Shown here: positions 15,982 to 25,116 of the stretch, one piece after another | How the letters are laid out: the number at the start of each line of letters is the position of its first letter | Numbering within the stretch: position 1 is the stretch's first letter | Assembly (NCBI RefSeq): GCF_947498345.1 | Contig: NZ_CANMJY010000003.1 | Span: 186,001 to 250,000, forward strand | Origin: an uncultured Winogradskyella sp. | GTDB taxonomy: Bacteria; Bacteroidota; Bacteroidia; Flavobacteriales; Flavobacteriaceae | Direction: 5' to 3' | DNA: 64,000 nt | Notes under the pieces: model-generated | The model's input: only the letters and a program-made list of their open reading frames with translations | Databases searched by the model: none | What the model was told of the DNA's origin: nothing | Made by a program: the position numbers and the translations under genes

Positions 15982-16815
15982 ATGTTAAGATTATTAAAAA
16001 TAGAATTTGATAAATTAAGGTATAATAAAGCCAGTAGAATACTAATATTAACCTATTTTATTTTGCTTGTATTAATTGCCCTTTTTGCAGTAATTAAATT
16101 TGATATAGGACCCGTAAAGTTCCATTTAGCTGAAATGGGTATTTTTAATTTCCCATATATATGGCACTTTAATACTTTTATTGCTGGTTTACTTAAATTT
16201 TTCCTGTTACTAGTAATCGTTTCCATGGTCTCCAACGAGTATAGTAACAAAACCTTAAAACAAAATCTTATCGACGGGTTAAGCAAAAAAGAGTTTATTC
16301 TATCAAAATTTTATACCGTTTTAGCCTTTTCTTTGATATCAACGCTATTTGTTTTTTTGGTATCATTGGTCTTAGGTTTAATCTATTCTAGTTTTATAGA
16401 ACCATCCATAATCTTTACTGATTTAGAGTATCTAATTGCATTCTTTGTGAAATTGGTGGGCTTTTTCGCTTTTGGTTTATTTCTTGGTGTACTCATTAAA
16501 CGTTCTGCATTTGCTGTAGCTACAATGATTGTTTTATTCTTAATAGAGTTTATTAGTTATAGTGTTGTATCTGCTTATAACAGAGGTACAGATTTGGCAG
16601 ATAATATTTACCAATTTTCACCTTTTAAATCCTTATGGAATCTTATAGATGAACCTTTTTCGAGATTATCTGCCGTCAAAGCTGTTGCAAATCAGGTTGG
16701 TGAAGACCTGTCTTACGATTATGCTGTACACTGGTACGAAATAACAATTGTGTTATGTTGGGCTGCACTTTTTATCTTTTTATCCTATCGATTATTAAAA
16801 ATGAGAGATTTGTAA
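15982..16815 (+). CDS. ABC-2 type transporter permease
   Basis: 277 aa with about six transmembrane helices: one near the N-terminus (about 20-42), then helices around 65-85, 105-132, 148-170, 175-195 and 252-270. The cytoplasmic loop NEYSNKTLKQNLIDGLSKKEFILSK (about 86-110, a coupling-helix region) is typical of ABC-2 permeases. It pairs with the ATPase upstream; one copy of each would assemble as a dimer. The substrate is not evident. Confidence 0.85.
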   Translation: MLRLLKIEFDKLRYNKASRILILTYFILLVLIALFAVIKFDIGPVKFHLAEMGIFNFPYIWHFNTFIAGLLKFFLLLVIVSMVSNEYSNKTLKQNLIDGLSKKEFILSKFYTVLAFSLISTLFVFLVSLVLGLIYSSFIEPSIIFTDLEYLIAFFVKLVGFFAFGLFLGVLIKRSAFAVATMIVLFLIEFISYSVVSAYNRGTDLADNIYQFSPFKSLWNLIDEPFSRLSAVKAVANQVGEDLSYDYAVHWYEITIVLCWAALFIFLSYRLLKMRDL

Positions 16816-16920
16816 TAGCTTTGTAGTAATTGCTATGTAGTTTTCAATACTAATCTGGGAGTTTTTAAGTTCTAGTTGTTATATTGTATTGAAACGTGTA
16901 GTCTGTACACCAAAGTTATT

Positions 16921-19900
16921 ATGAAAAAGAATTGTCTTTCTATATTTTTATTGCTTTTGAGTGCAATAGTTTTTGCACAAAACGAAGCATCATATTGGTA
17001 CTTTGGGCAAAATGCTGGTTTACGTTTTGATACAACCACCGGATCAGTTAGTGCTATTACAAATGGACAGATCAATACTTTAGAAGGCTGTACATCCATT
17101 TCAGATGAAAACGGTGTGTTACAATTCTACACTGATGGTAGAACGGTATGGAATCGTAATCATCAAATCATGGCTAACGGAAATTACTTTGGTAATACAG
17201 GATTATTAGGTGATCCTTCGAGTACATCGTCAGGTCTTATTGTTCCTAAACCAGAGAATCCAAATCAATATTATATTTTTACGGTAGATGAGCCTCATCA
17301 TAACAACGCAAGTGCCTTTCCTAATCAATTTACTGGTGCTTACGATAGTGGTGGCTCTGTACCTACTGCCGATGATGGCTTTAATAATGGTTTTAATTAT
17401 TCTTTAGTAGACATGACCTTAAATGGTGGTTTAGGTGATGTAGTAAATACAGAAAAAAACATACCGCTTATAACTTATGATGTTACTAACAATTTAGAAG
17501 AAAGTTATAAATGCTCTGAAAAAATAACCGCAGTGAGAGCAGAAGATTGTGCTGCTTTTTGGGTTATCACCCATTTTGGAGGTTCATTTTATAGTTTTAA
17601 AATAGATGCTACAGGTGTAGATACCAATCCTGTTATTTCAACCGTTGGACCTTATATACCTATTGAAGGTTATAGACGTAATTCATTAGGTTATCTTAAA
17701 GCATCACCTGATGCTTCAAAATTATTGGTGGCACATTTTGGTGAGGCAAACGTAACAGCTGGTGACGCTGGTGGTGGTATTTACTTATATGATTTTGATA
17801 ATGACACAGGTATTGTGTCGAATAACGTAGAACTTTACAGTGCTCAAAATAATAACAGTCCATATGGTGTAGAATTTTCTGCCGAAAATAGAAAAGCTTA
17901 TGCTACAATAGGTATTGGTCCATCAGGCAATGGTGCAAGTCAGGTTTTACAATGGGATTTGGAAAGTACAGATATACCGAATTCTATTCAGATTATACAT
18001 TCTTCGAGTACTATAAGTGCTGGTGCTTTACAATTAGGTGTGGACAGACGCATTTATAGAGCCCAATTTAGTTTTAATGGTAATAATGCAATTTCAAGAT
18101 ATATAGGAGTTGTCAATAATCCTGAAGCCGATGGAAATGCAGCCAATTATGACGAGCAAGGAGTACTATTAGATGTTAATGGCTTTAATCAAAATACAGG
18201 TAGAATAGGTTTACCACCATTTATACAATCACTTTTCAACTCACAAACTGATATTATAAGAAATGGAATCAGCACCACCGAACTAGCATTGTGCGTTGGT
18301 GATAATTACACATTACAAGCTGATGAAATTACAGGTGCTGATTATGTATGGTCGTTTAATGGAACTCCACTTACAGAGACATCTTCTCAATTATTAATAG
18401 ACACACCTGGTTTTTATGAAGTTTATATTGAACCTAATAATGGTGACTGTCCTATTGAAGGTAGTGCTGTAGTGGGTGTTTTTGATATCCCTGTAGCTAA
18501 TCCAATGACAGATGTTAGTGTCTGTGATAATAGTGGTAATGACGGTATCTTTGAAGGGTTTGACTTTTCAGACAAAAATGGCGAAGCATTATTAGCTCAA
18601 GCTCCTTCTCAATATAATGTCCGCTATTTTGAAACACCTGAAGACGCCAATAATCTAGAAAACGAAATCGTATTTCCTTTTACTAATAGTAGTAATCCAC
18701 AAACCATATATGCTAGGGTAGATAATATAGATAACACAAATTGTTTTGACATTACCACATTTCAGGCTCAAGTCTATAAAACACCACGGATTGCTCAGTT
18801 AAACAATATTGAGTTTTGTGATAATGAAGGCGATTTAATGGATGGCTTTGCAACTATAGAACTTGGAGATTTAATTCCTGTTATTCGTGGTACTCAAGAG
18901 GAAACTGAGACTGCTATTACATTTCACCCATCACAATCTGATGCAGACAATAACACCTCGCTATTACCACTAACCTACACAAATACTACTGCATTTAATG
19001 ATACTATTTTTGTTAGAATAGAAAATACGCTCAATACGACATGTTACAGCACTGGTAGTTTTCAAATAACCATAAACGATTTACCTGTAGCCAATGACAT
19101 TTCTATTGTGCAATGTGATGAAGATGGTATTCCTGAAGGGTTTACAGTATTCAACATAAATCCATTTACCGAAGAGATAACTGATAATACTACAGATAGA
19201 AGTGTTACATTTTATTTATCACAAATAGATGCAGAAAACGATGAGAATGCTATTGATGCTGATGCCTTTGAGAATTTCTTTAACCCACAGATTATTTATA
19301 CAAGAGTCACCAATACCAATACAGGTTGTGTTAGTTTTAGTACGGTTTCATTAGAGGTAAGCACTACAACATCTAACAACGCCAGTATTTCGGTATGCGA
19401 TGACGATGGTACCGAAGATGGCTTTGCTACATTTAACCTCAGCGATACCAATGCCATTGTATTGGCTGGTGCTCCTGCAGGACTAGATCTTCAATACTAC
19501 GAAACCTATCTCGATGCTTTATTAGAAAACAATCCCTTGGGAACATCTTATACCAATACAATACCCTACAACCAAACTATTTATGCCCGTGTTGAAAACT
19601 CTAATGCTTGCTATGGTATCAGTGAAATTGAGCTCACCGTTTTTGAACTTCCTGATATAGAAACTGAATCTGAAACGCTTTACTGTCTCAACTTCTCGCC
19701 CGAAACCATTGTTCTTGATGCTGGAATTATTAATGATTCCCCAAGTAATTATCTCTTTGAGTGGTCTACTGGCGAAGATACTGCTACTATTGAAGTCAAT
19801 GCACCAGGAACCTATAATGTTAGAGTTACCAATACCAATGGTTGCTTTAAAGACAGAACTATAAACGTTCTACCTTCTAATATCGCTACAATAACCAATA

Positions 19901-20361
19901 TTGAAATTATTGATGCTTCGCAGAATAACTCTATTACTGTTATTGTTTCTGGCGAAGGTGATTATGAATATGCCCTGGACGATAGTAATGGACCATACCA
20001 AGATTCTAACGTATTTAATAATATACAGCCTGGTTTGTACACGGTTTATGTTCGTGATAGAAATAACTGTGGCATTACCGAAGAATTGGTCTCTGTAATT
20101 GGTTTCCCTAAATTTTTCACTCCTAACAATGACGATGATAATGATTTTTGGCAAGTTAATGGCATTAGCAATCAATTTCAGGCAAATTCTTTAATTTATA
20201 TCTTTGACCGTTACGGAAAGCTTTTAGCTAAACTCGATCCGCTTGGCCCTGGTTGGGATGGCACTTATAATGGGGCAAAAATGCCTTCGAGCGATTACTG
20301 GTTTAGAGTGAAATTACAAGATGGGAGAACATTCACTAGTCATTTTGCATTAAAACGATGA
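16921..20361 (+). CDS. T9SS type-B sorting-domain secreted protein (1,146 aa)
   Basis: Signal peptide MKKNCLSIFLLLLSAIVFAQ, so I start at ATG 16921 and not at an in-frame ATG 45 nt upstream. Residues 21-460 form a beta-rich, propeller-like domain that opens with ASYWYFGQNAGLRF, a frequent start in T9SS type-B proteins. Four repeats of about 90 aa follow, each with a Cys-Asp-rich head (CDDDGTEDGF) and a YARV/TGC tail. Then come an Ig-like segment, a SprB-like repeat and the gliding-motility-associated C-terminal domain (FFTPNNDDDNDFW ... IFDRYGK ... GWDGTYNG ... FALKR). Exported by the type IX system and probably surface-bound. Residues 764-1136 are identical to residues 439-811 of the next protein. 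Confidence 0.88.
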   Translation: MKKNCLSIFLLLLSAIVFAQNEASYWYFGQNAGLRFDTTTGSVSAITNGQINTLEGCTSISDENGVLQFYTDGRTVWNRNHQIMANGNYFGNTGLLGDPSSTSSGLIVPKPENPNQYYIFTVDEPHHNNASAFPNQFTGAYDSGGSVPTADDGFNNGFNYSLVDMTLNGGLGDVVNTEKNIPLITYDVTNNLEESYKCSEKITAVRAEDCAAFWVITHFGGSFYSFKIDATGVDTNPVISTVGPYIPIEGYRRNSLGYLKASPDASKLLVAHFGEANVTAGDAGGGIYLYDFDNDTGIVSNNVELYSAQNNNSPYGVEFSAENRKAYATIGIGPSGNGASQVLQWDLESTDIPNSIQIIHSSSTISAGALQLGVDRRIYRAQFSFNGNNAISRYIGVVNNPEADGNAANYDEQGVLLDVNGFNQNTGRIGLPPFIQSLFNSQTDIIRNGISTTELALCVGDNYTLQADEITGADYVWSFNGTPLTETSSQLLIDTPGFYEVYIEPNNGDCPIEGSAVVGVFDIPVANPMTDVSVCDNSGNDGIFEGFDFSDKNGEALLAQAPSQYNVRYFETPEDANNLENEIVFPFTNSSNPQTIYARVDNIDNTNCFDITTFQAQVYKTPRIAQLNNIEFCDNEGDLMDGFATIELGDLIPVIRGTQEETETAITFHPSQSDADNNTSLLPLTYTNTTAFNDTIFVRIENTLNTTCYSTGSFQITINDLPVANDISIVQCDEDGIPEGFTVFNINPFTEEITDNTTDRSVTFYLSQIDAENDENAIDADAFENFFNPQIIYTRVTNTNTGCVSFSTVSLEVSTTTSNNASISVCDDDGTEDGFATFNLSDTNAIVLAGAPAGLDLQYYETYLDALLENNPLGTSYTNTIPYNQTIYARVENSNACYGISEIELTVFELPDIETESETLYCLNFSPETIVLDAGIINDSPSNYLFEWSTGEDTATIEVNAPGTYNVRVTNTNGCFKDRTINVLPSNIATITNIEIIDASQNNSITVIVSGEGDYEYALDDSNGPYQDSNVFNNIQPGLYTVYVRDRNNCGITEELVSVIGFPKFFTPNNDDDNDFWQVNGISNQFQANSLIYIFDRYGKLLAKLDPLGPGWDGTYNGAKMPSSDYWFRVKLQDGRTFTSHFALKR
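19212..20330 (+). repeat. 1,119-bp direct repeat, copy A
   Basis: Aligns without gaps to 21674-22792 (constant offset 2,462). I found no mismatch in the lines compared, and both strands translate identically. The base before the tract and the base after it differ. Copy A encodes the last two repeats, the Ig-like part and nearly all of the sorting domain. Confidence 0.93.
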
Positions 20362-22823
20362 ATTTAAAATCTAACATTTCTTCAAAATATATAGCTTTAC
20401 TATGCTTTTTATGTTTTTGCATACAACAAAGCTATTGCCAGCAACCCAATGACTGTGTCAATGCTGTGACCGTTTGTGGAAATTCTAGCTTTAGTTTGGA
20501 TGTAAGCGGAATAGGTTCTCAAGAATTAACAGGTTCAAATACATGTTCAAGTCAAGAAAATAATAGTATTTGGCTTGAGGTAACTATAGCTACATCTGGT
20601 ACTTTGGCATTTACTCTAACACCTGGAAGCTCTAGCATCAATGAAGATTACGATTTTTTTCTGTTTGGCCCTAATGTTACCTGTGGTAATATTGGTCAAG
20701 CTATTCGTTGCTCTACCACAAATCCTGCAGCTGCAAATCAAGGTAATAATTTAACAGGTATGAATTCTATTGATCCAGATCCAGATGAAGGTCCTGGAGC
20801 CGATGGAGATAGCTTTGTAAGTGATTTAGATGTGCTTGCCGGTGAAACCTATTTTTTGGTTATAGATAGGCCCATTGGCAATAGTCCGTTTTTTTTAGAA
20901 TGGACAGGTACGGCAACATTCCCGGATAATCCAACCAATCCGCTTTTACCCAGCCCTAGCCTTACCAGATTACCTAGTATCGATATTTGTGACGGATTAG
21001 CCCCTTTTGACGATAATATAACTGAAGTTAACCTCACAAGTTTAACTCAAAATATTATTAATGGGGAAAGTGATATTGCTGTAACCTATCATAACTCCGA
21101 AAGTGATGCCAATATCAACGTAAATTCTATAGGTAGTGTGTTTAATACCATAAGTAATAGTCAAAACATTTTTATTAGAATTGAAAATACCACAACAGGT
21201 TGTTTTATAATTAACGATGTTAATATTAATGTCTCTGCGTTGACAAATTTCAATACACCAACAACTTATGAGCTGTGTGATGATGACACTGATGGTGATG
21301 ACCAAAATGGCATAACCACTTTTGATTTTGACATAAAAACACAAGAAATTATAAATGGAATTACTGGAGCTAACTACAATATTAGCTATCACTTAGATCA
21401 AGCTAATGCAGAAAGTGATACTGCTTCATTACCAGCAAATTACACCAATACAGCTCCAACTCCAACTGAGATTTTTGTTCGTATTGAAGATTTCGATAAC
21501 GGCTGTGTTGGTTTTACTGCTTTTGATATTGTGGTTGCCGCCAAACCTATTGCCAATAATGTTTCATTAATACAATGTGATGAAGACGGTATCCCTGAAG
21601 GGTTTACAACATTTAATATTACTGAATCAGCTGATGCTGTTACCGATAGTGATTCTAATGCTATGGTAAACTATTATTTATCACAAATAGATGCAGAAAA
21701 CGATGAGAATGCTATTGATGCTGATGCCTTTGAGAATTTCTTTAACCCACAGATTATTTATACAAGAGTCACCAATACCAATACAGGTTGTGTTAGTTTT
21801 AGTACGGTTTCATTAGAGGTAAGCACTACAACATCTAACAACGCCAGTATTTCGGTATGCGATGACGATGGTACCGAAGATGGCTTTGCTACATTTAACC
21901 TCAGCGATACCAATGCCATTGTATTGGCTGGTGCTCCTGCAGGACTAGATCTTCAATACTACGAAACCTATCTCGATGCTTTATTAGAAAACAATCCCTT
22001 GGGAACATCTTATACCAATACAATACCCTACAACCAAACTATTTATGCCCGTGTTGAAAACTCTAATGCTTGCTATGGTATCAGTGAAATTGAGCTCACC
22101 GTTTTTGAACTTCCTGATATAGAAACTGAATCTGAAACGCTTTACTGTCTCAACTTCTCGCCCGAAACCATTGTTCTTGATGCTGGAATTATTAATGATT
22201 CCCCAAGTAATTATCTCTTTGAGTGGTCTACTGGCGAAGATACTGCTACTATTGAAGTCAATGCACCAGGAACCTATAATGTTAGAGTTACCAATACCAA
22301 TGGTTGCTTTAAAGACAGAACTATAAACGTTCTACCTTCTAATATCGCTACAATAACCAATATTGAAATTATTGATGCTTCGCAGAATAACTCTATTACT
22401 GTTATTGTTTCTGGCGAAGGTGATTATGAATATGCCCTGGACGATAGTAATGGACCATACCAAGATTCTAACGTATTTAATAATATACAGCCTGGTTTGT
22501 ACACGGTTTATGTTCGTGATAGAAATAACTGTGGCATTACCGAAGAATTGGTCTCTGTAATTGGTTTCCCTAAATTTTTCACTCCTAACAATGACGATGA
22601 TAATGATTTTTGGCAAGTTAATGGCATTAGCAATCAATTTCAGGCAAATTCTTTAATTTATATCTTTGACCGTTACGGAAAGCTTTTAGCTAAACTCGAT
22701 CCGCTTGGCCCTGGTTGGGATGGCACTTATAATGGGGCAAAAATGCCTTCGAGCGATTACTGGTTTAGAGTGAAATTACAAGATGGGAGAACTTTTACCA
22801 GTCATTTTAGTTTGAAACGCTAG
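20358..22823 (+). CDS. T9SS type-B sorting-domain secreted protein (821 aa)
   Basis: The start overlaps the stop of the previous gene (ATGA). Signal peptide about 1-27, ending near SYCQ. Residues 28-200 form a Cys-containing beta domain (NDCVNAVTVCGNSSF at the start) resembling the pre-peptidase/CUB-like modules of secreted Bacteroidota proteins. Four repeats of about 90 aa, an Ig-like segment, a SprB-like repeat and the type-B sorting domain ending FSLKR follow. The C-terminal 45% is identical in DNA to the upstream gene, whereas the last 30 coding bases differ at eight positions, nearly all silent. This is a gene-conversion pattern. Role: secreted surface protein, ligand unknown. Confidence 0.88.
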   Translation: MNLKSNISSKYIALLCFLCFCIQQSYCQQPNDCVNAVTVCGNSSFSLDVSGIGSQELTGSNTCSSQENNSIWLEVTIATSGTLAFTLTPGSSSINEDYDFFLFGPNVTCGNIGQAIRCSTTNPAAANQGNNLTGMNSIDPDPDEGPGADGDSFVSDLDVLAGETYFLVIDRPIGNSPFFLEWTGTATFPDNPTNPLLPSPSLTRLPSIDICDGLAPFDDNITEVNLTSLTQNIINGESDIAVTYHNSESDANINVNSIGSVFNTISNSQNIFIRIENTTTGCFIINDVNINVSALTNFNTPTTYELCDDDTDGDDQNGITTFDFDIKTQEIINGITGANYNISYHLDQANAESDTASLPANYTNTAPTPTEIFVRIEDFDNGCVGFTAFDIVVAAKPIANNVSLIQCDEDGIPEGFTTFNITESADAVTDSDSNAMVNYYLSQIDAENDENAIDADAFENFFNPQIIYTRVTNTNTGCVSFSTVSLEVSTTTSNNASISVCDDDGTEDGFATFNLSDTNAIVLAGAPAGLDLQYYETYLDALLENNPLGTSYTNTIPYNQTIYARVENSNACYGISEIELTVFELPDIETESETLYCLNFSPETIVLDAGIINDSPSNYLFEWSTGEDTATIEVNAPGTYNVRVTNTNGCFKDRTINVLPSNIATITNIEIIDASQNNSITVIVSGEGDYEYALDDSNGPYQDSNVFNNIQPGLYTVYVRDRNNCGITEELVSVIGFPKFFTPNNDDDNDFWQVNGISNQFQANSLIYIFDRYGKLLAKLDPLGPGWDGTYNGAKMPSSDYWFRVKLQDGRTFTSHFSLKR
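21674..22792 (+). repeat. 1,119-bp direct repeat, copy B
   Basis: Partner of 19212-20330. Recombination between the copies would delete 2,462 bp, removing this gene's unique half and leaving one intact gene of the upstream type. Confidence 0.93.
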
Positions 22824-22862
22824 ATTAAATACCGTAACTTTAATCCTGCCAAACCAAAACTT

Positions 22863-24701
22863 TTGAAAAGCGCAAAATACATAGTATGCATTCTTTTTTT
22901 TGGTGTATTTATTCCTCTACATGCACAAGACATTTCCTTGTTTCAACAATTCAACGGTAGATATGATTATTTAGCCATTGGTAATACGCTTAATCCTGCT
23001 GAAAATAACGTATCTGATTTTTGTAATATCCTGGAATCTTCTGAAGCTACATTAACTCTCGATTCTGATTATCAGATTATAAAAGCATATCTTTATTGGG
23101 CAGGCTCTGGATCTGGAGATTCAGAAGTTGCTTTAAATGGTGTTCCTATAATAAGTGAAACTACTTATAATGTGTTTTTTAACGACCCTATTTATGGTCA
23201 ATTAGAGTACTTTTCTAATTACACAGATATCACACAATTTGTAATCGACCAAGGTAATGGTACTTACGAATTTTCTAATATGGATATAACATCAGATTTA
23301 TCATCTTTTCCTGGTTTTTGTGCCAGAAGTACAAACTTTGGCGGATGGTGCATATATGTTATATATGAAGATAACAACCTCCCATTAAACCAGATTAATT
23401 TATATCAAGGTCTGGAAATTATAAATAGAAACGTACAAGAATTAGAAATAACGCTAGATAATGTAAATGTTTTAGATAATGATAATGCCAAAATTGGGTT
23501 CCTAGCCTGGGAAGGAGATGATAACCTTAACTATGGTGAATCACTATCTATTAACGGTAATATAGTTTCTAACCCACCTCTAAATTTACCAGACAATGCT
23601 TTTAATGGCACAAATACTTTTACAAATTCTGATACTTTCTACAATGCTGACTTAGATGTTTATAATATTGAAAATAATATTAATATAGGTGACTCTAGTG
23701 TCTCTATTAAATTAACCACAGGTGGTATCAATGAAAATGGTACTTTTAGTGCTGATCTTATTATTATAAACAATATTATCACTGTTTTAAACAGTCAATT
23801 GCCTGATGCTACTATAGGCATTGATGATTACAATGTTAACTGTGGAGATAATAGTGTAGAATTGTTTTACACCGTCAATAACTTTAACAGCACAGCTTCA
23901 TTACCAGCAAATACTCCGATTGCATTTTATTTAGATGGTCTTTTAATAGGGCAAAGCCAAACCCTAAATGACATTGCTATAGGCGAAAGTGAAAGTAATT
24001 CTTCAATCATTGTTGTACCCGAAGTTTCTGATTCTACTTTAATCATTGTAGCTGTTGTAGATGATGATGGTATTTCGGGAGGAATTATTACTGAAACAAA
24101 CGAAGAGAATAATGTAACGCTTACAGATATTGAATTGCTTTTAATACCAGATATTGTTACACTCCAATTTCTAATAGATTGTAATGAAGGTTTTGAAACC
24201 TCAACATTTAATCTATTTGAGGCTTTAATCAATATAGATTATGCCGAAGAAAATGTTGCTTTCTATCTTTCTATAGAAGATTTAGAAACGTCATCCAACG
24301 CTATTTTAATTCCTAGTGCTTATAACAACATTACTAATCCACAAACCATCTATGTAAGGTTAGAAAGTCAACCTTGTTACGAAATACTTCAGTTCGATTT
24401 AACTATAGAAAATTGCCCACCGTATATCCCAGATGGTTTTTCACCAAATGACGATACTTACAACGATTGGTTTAATATTCAAGGGTTGTATAATATTTTC
24501 ACAGAGCACAAACTTCATATTTATAATCGTTATGGTGATATTGTTTTCGAAGGTAACAACAACAAGCCTTGGTATGGTAAGATAAACAGAGGTATAAATA
24601 ACCATGGTAATACAGTTCCTGTGGGCACCTATTATTACATTCTTAACCTTAATGATCCTCAATATCGACCAATGGTAGGTTGGGTGTACGTAAATTATTG
24701 A
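22863..24701 (+). CDS. T9SS type-B sorting-domain secreted protein (612 aa)
   Basis: Begins at TTG 22863: the signal peptide (MKSAKYIVCILFFGVFIPLH, then AQ) is complete only with this codon, and no ATG is available. Residues 23-300 are a beta-rich domain with several Trp/Tyr (AYLYWAGSGSGD, FGGWCIYVIYED), as found in secreted proteins that carry a CARDB-like middle. About 320-430 resemble a CARDB/adhesion module, followed by one Cys-containing repeat. The C-terminal 90 residues are a shorter sorting domain (PDGFSPNDDTYNDWF, IYNRYGD, PVGTYYYILNL) ending VYVNY, not the ALKR-type end of its neighbours. Ligand unknown. Confidence 0.82.
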   Translation: MKSAKYIVCILFFGVFIPLHAQDISLFQQFNGRYDYLAIGNTLNPAENNVSDFCNILESSEATLTLDSDYQIIKAYLYWAGSGSGDSEVALNGVPIISETTYNVFFNDPIYGQLEYFSNYTDITQFVIDQGNGTYEFSNMDITSDLSSFPGFCARSTNFGGWCIYVIYEDNNLPLNQINLYQGLEIINRNVQELEITLDNVNVLDNDNAKIGFLAWEGDDNLNYGESLSINGNIVSNPPLNLPDNAFNGTNTFTNSDTFYNADLDVYNIENNINIGDSSVSIKLTTGGINENGTFSADLIIINNIITVLNSQLPDATIGIDDYNVNCGDNSVELFYTVNNFNSTASLPANTPIAFYLDGLLIGQSQTLNDIAIGESESNSSIIVVPEVSDSTLIIVAVVDDDGISGGIITETNEENNVTLTDIELLLIPDIVTLQFLIDCNEGFETSTFNLFEALINIDYAEENVAFYLSIEDLETSSNAILIPSAYNNITNPQTIYVRLESQPCYEILQFDLTIENCPPYIPDGFSPNDDTYNDWFNIQGLYNIFTEHKLHIYNRYGDIVFEGNNNKPWYGKINRGINNHGNTVPVGTYYYILNLNDPQYRPMVGWVYVNY

Positions 24702-25116
24702 AAATGTTAATATTTTTGTGCGTTCATCTTAATCTTTTGCACATATCAATTACTAAACTTAATTTTAAGAGTCAAGTTTATTTTTTTATACATTTCCCTC
24801 AAAGCGTCGCACTTTTATAATTAGTAACAAAACACCTCTAGCATATAATATTACAATATTGAGTTTTCGGTTATGTTGCATTATGTATTGAGGCACTAAT
24901 GCTTCGAAATTTCAATTTGGGAAAAAGACCTCTTTTTGAGGTCTTTTTTAGTGCTTTATAAGATTAAAGGTTGTGAAATGTTAACGTTTTATGTATTTCA
25001 TCGGGTTTTTTTGTATTTAATCTTTATTAAACTTACATTTCACCGCACAACACATACAACATAGCTTTAGCCCCAAATCTAATCTTATTTGTATCTTTAA
25101 AACTTAACCGCAGCAC
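24702..25116. other. Intergenic region with terminator, no gene
   Basis: 415 bp between two T9SS genes. It holds one strong hairpin (24922-24948) and, close to the next gene, an imperfect -7 box TATCTTTA at 25092-25099. No ORF is supported. The preceding 200 bp are AT-rich with no structure that I can defend. Confidence 0.7.
24922..24948 (+). terminator. Intrinsic terminator after the three-gene T9SS run
   Basis: 11-bp perfect stem AAAAAGACCTC / GAGGTCTTTTT with a TTTTT loop and T-run. It ends 168 nt before the next ATG and about 220 nt after the last stop. Confidence 0.8.

Noticed and set aside
19870..20175. Identical antisense ORFs of 101 codons at 19870 and 22332
   Set aside because: They are complementary-strand frames of the duplicated tract, with no initiation signal, so not genes.
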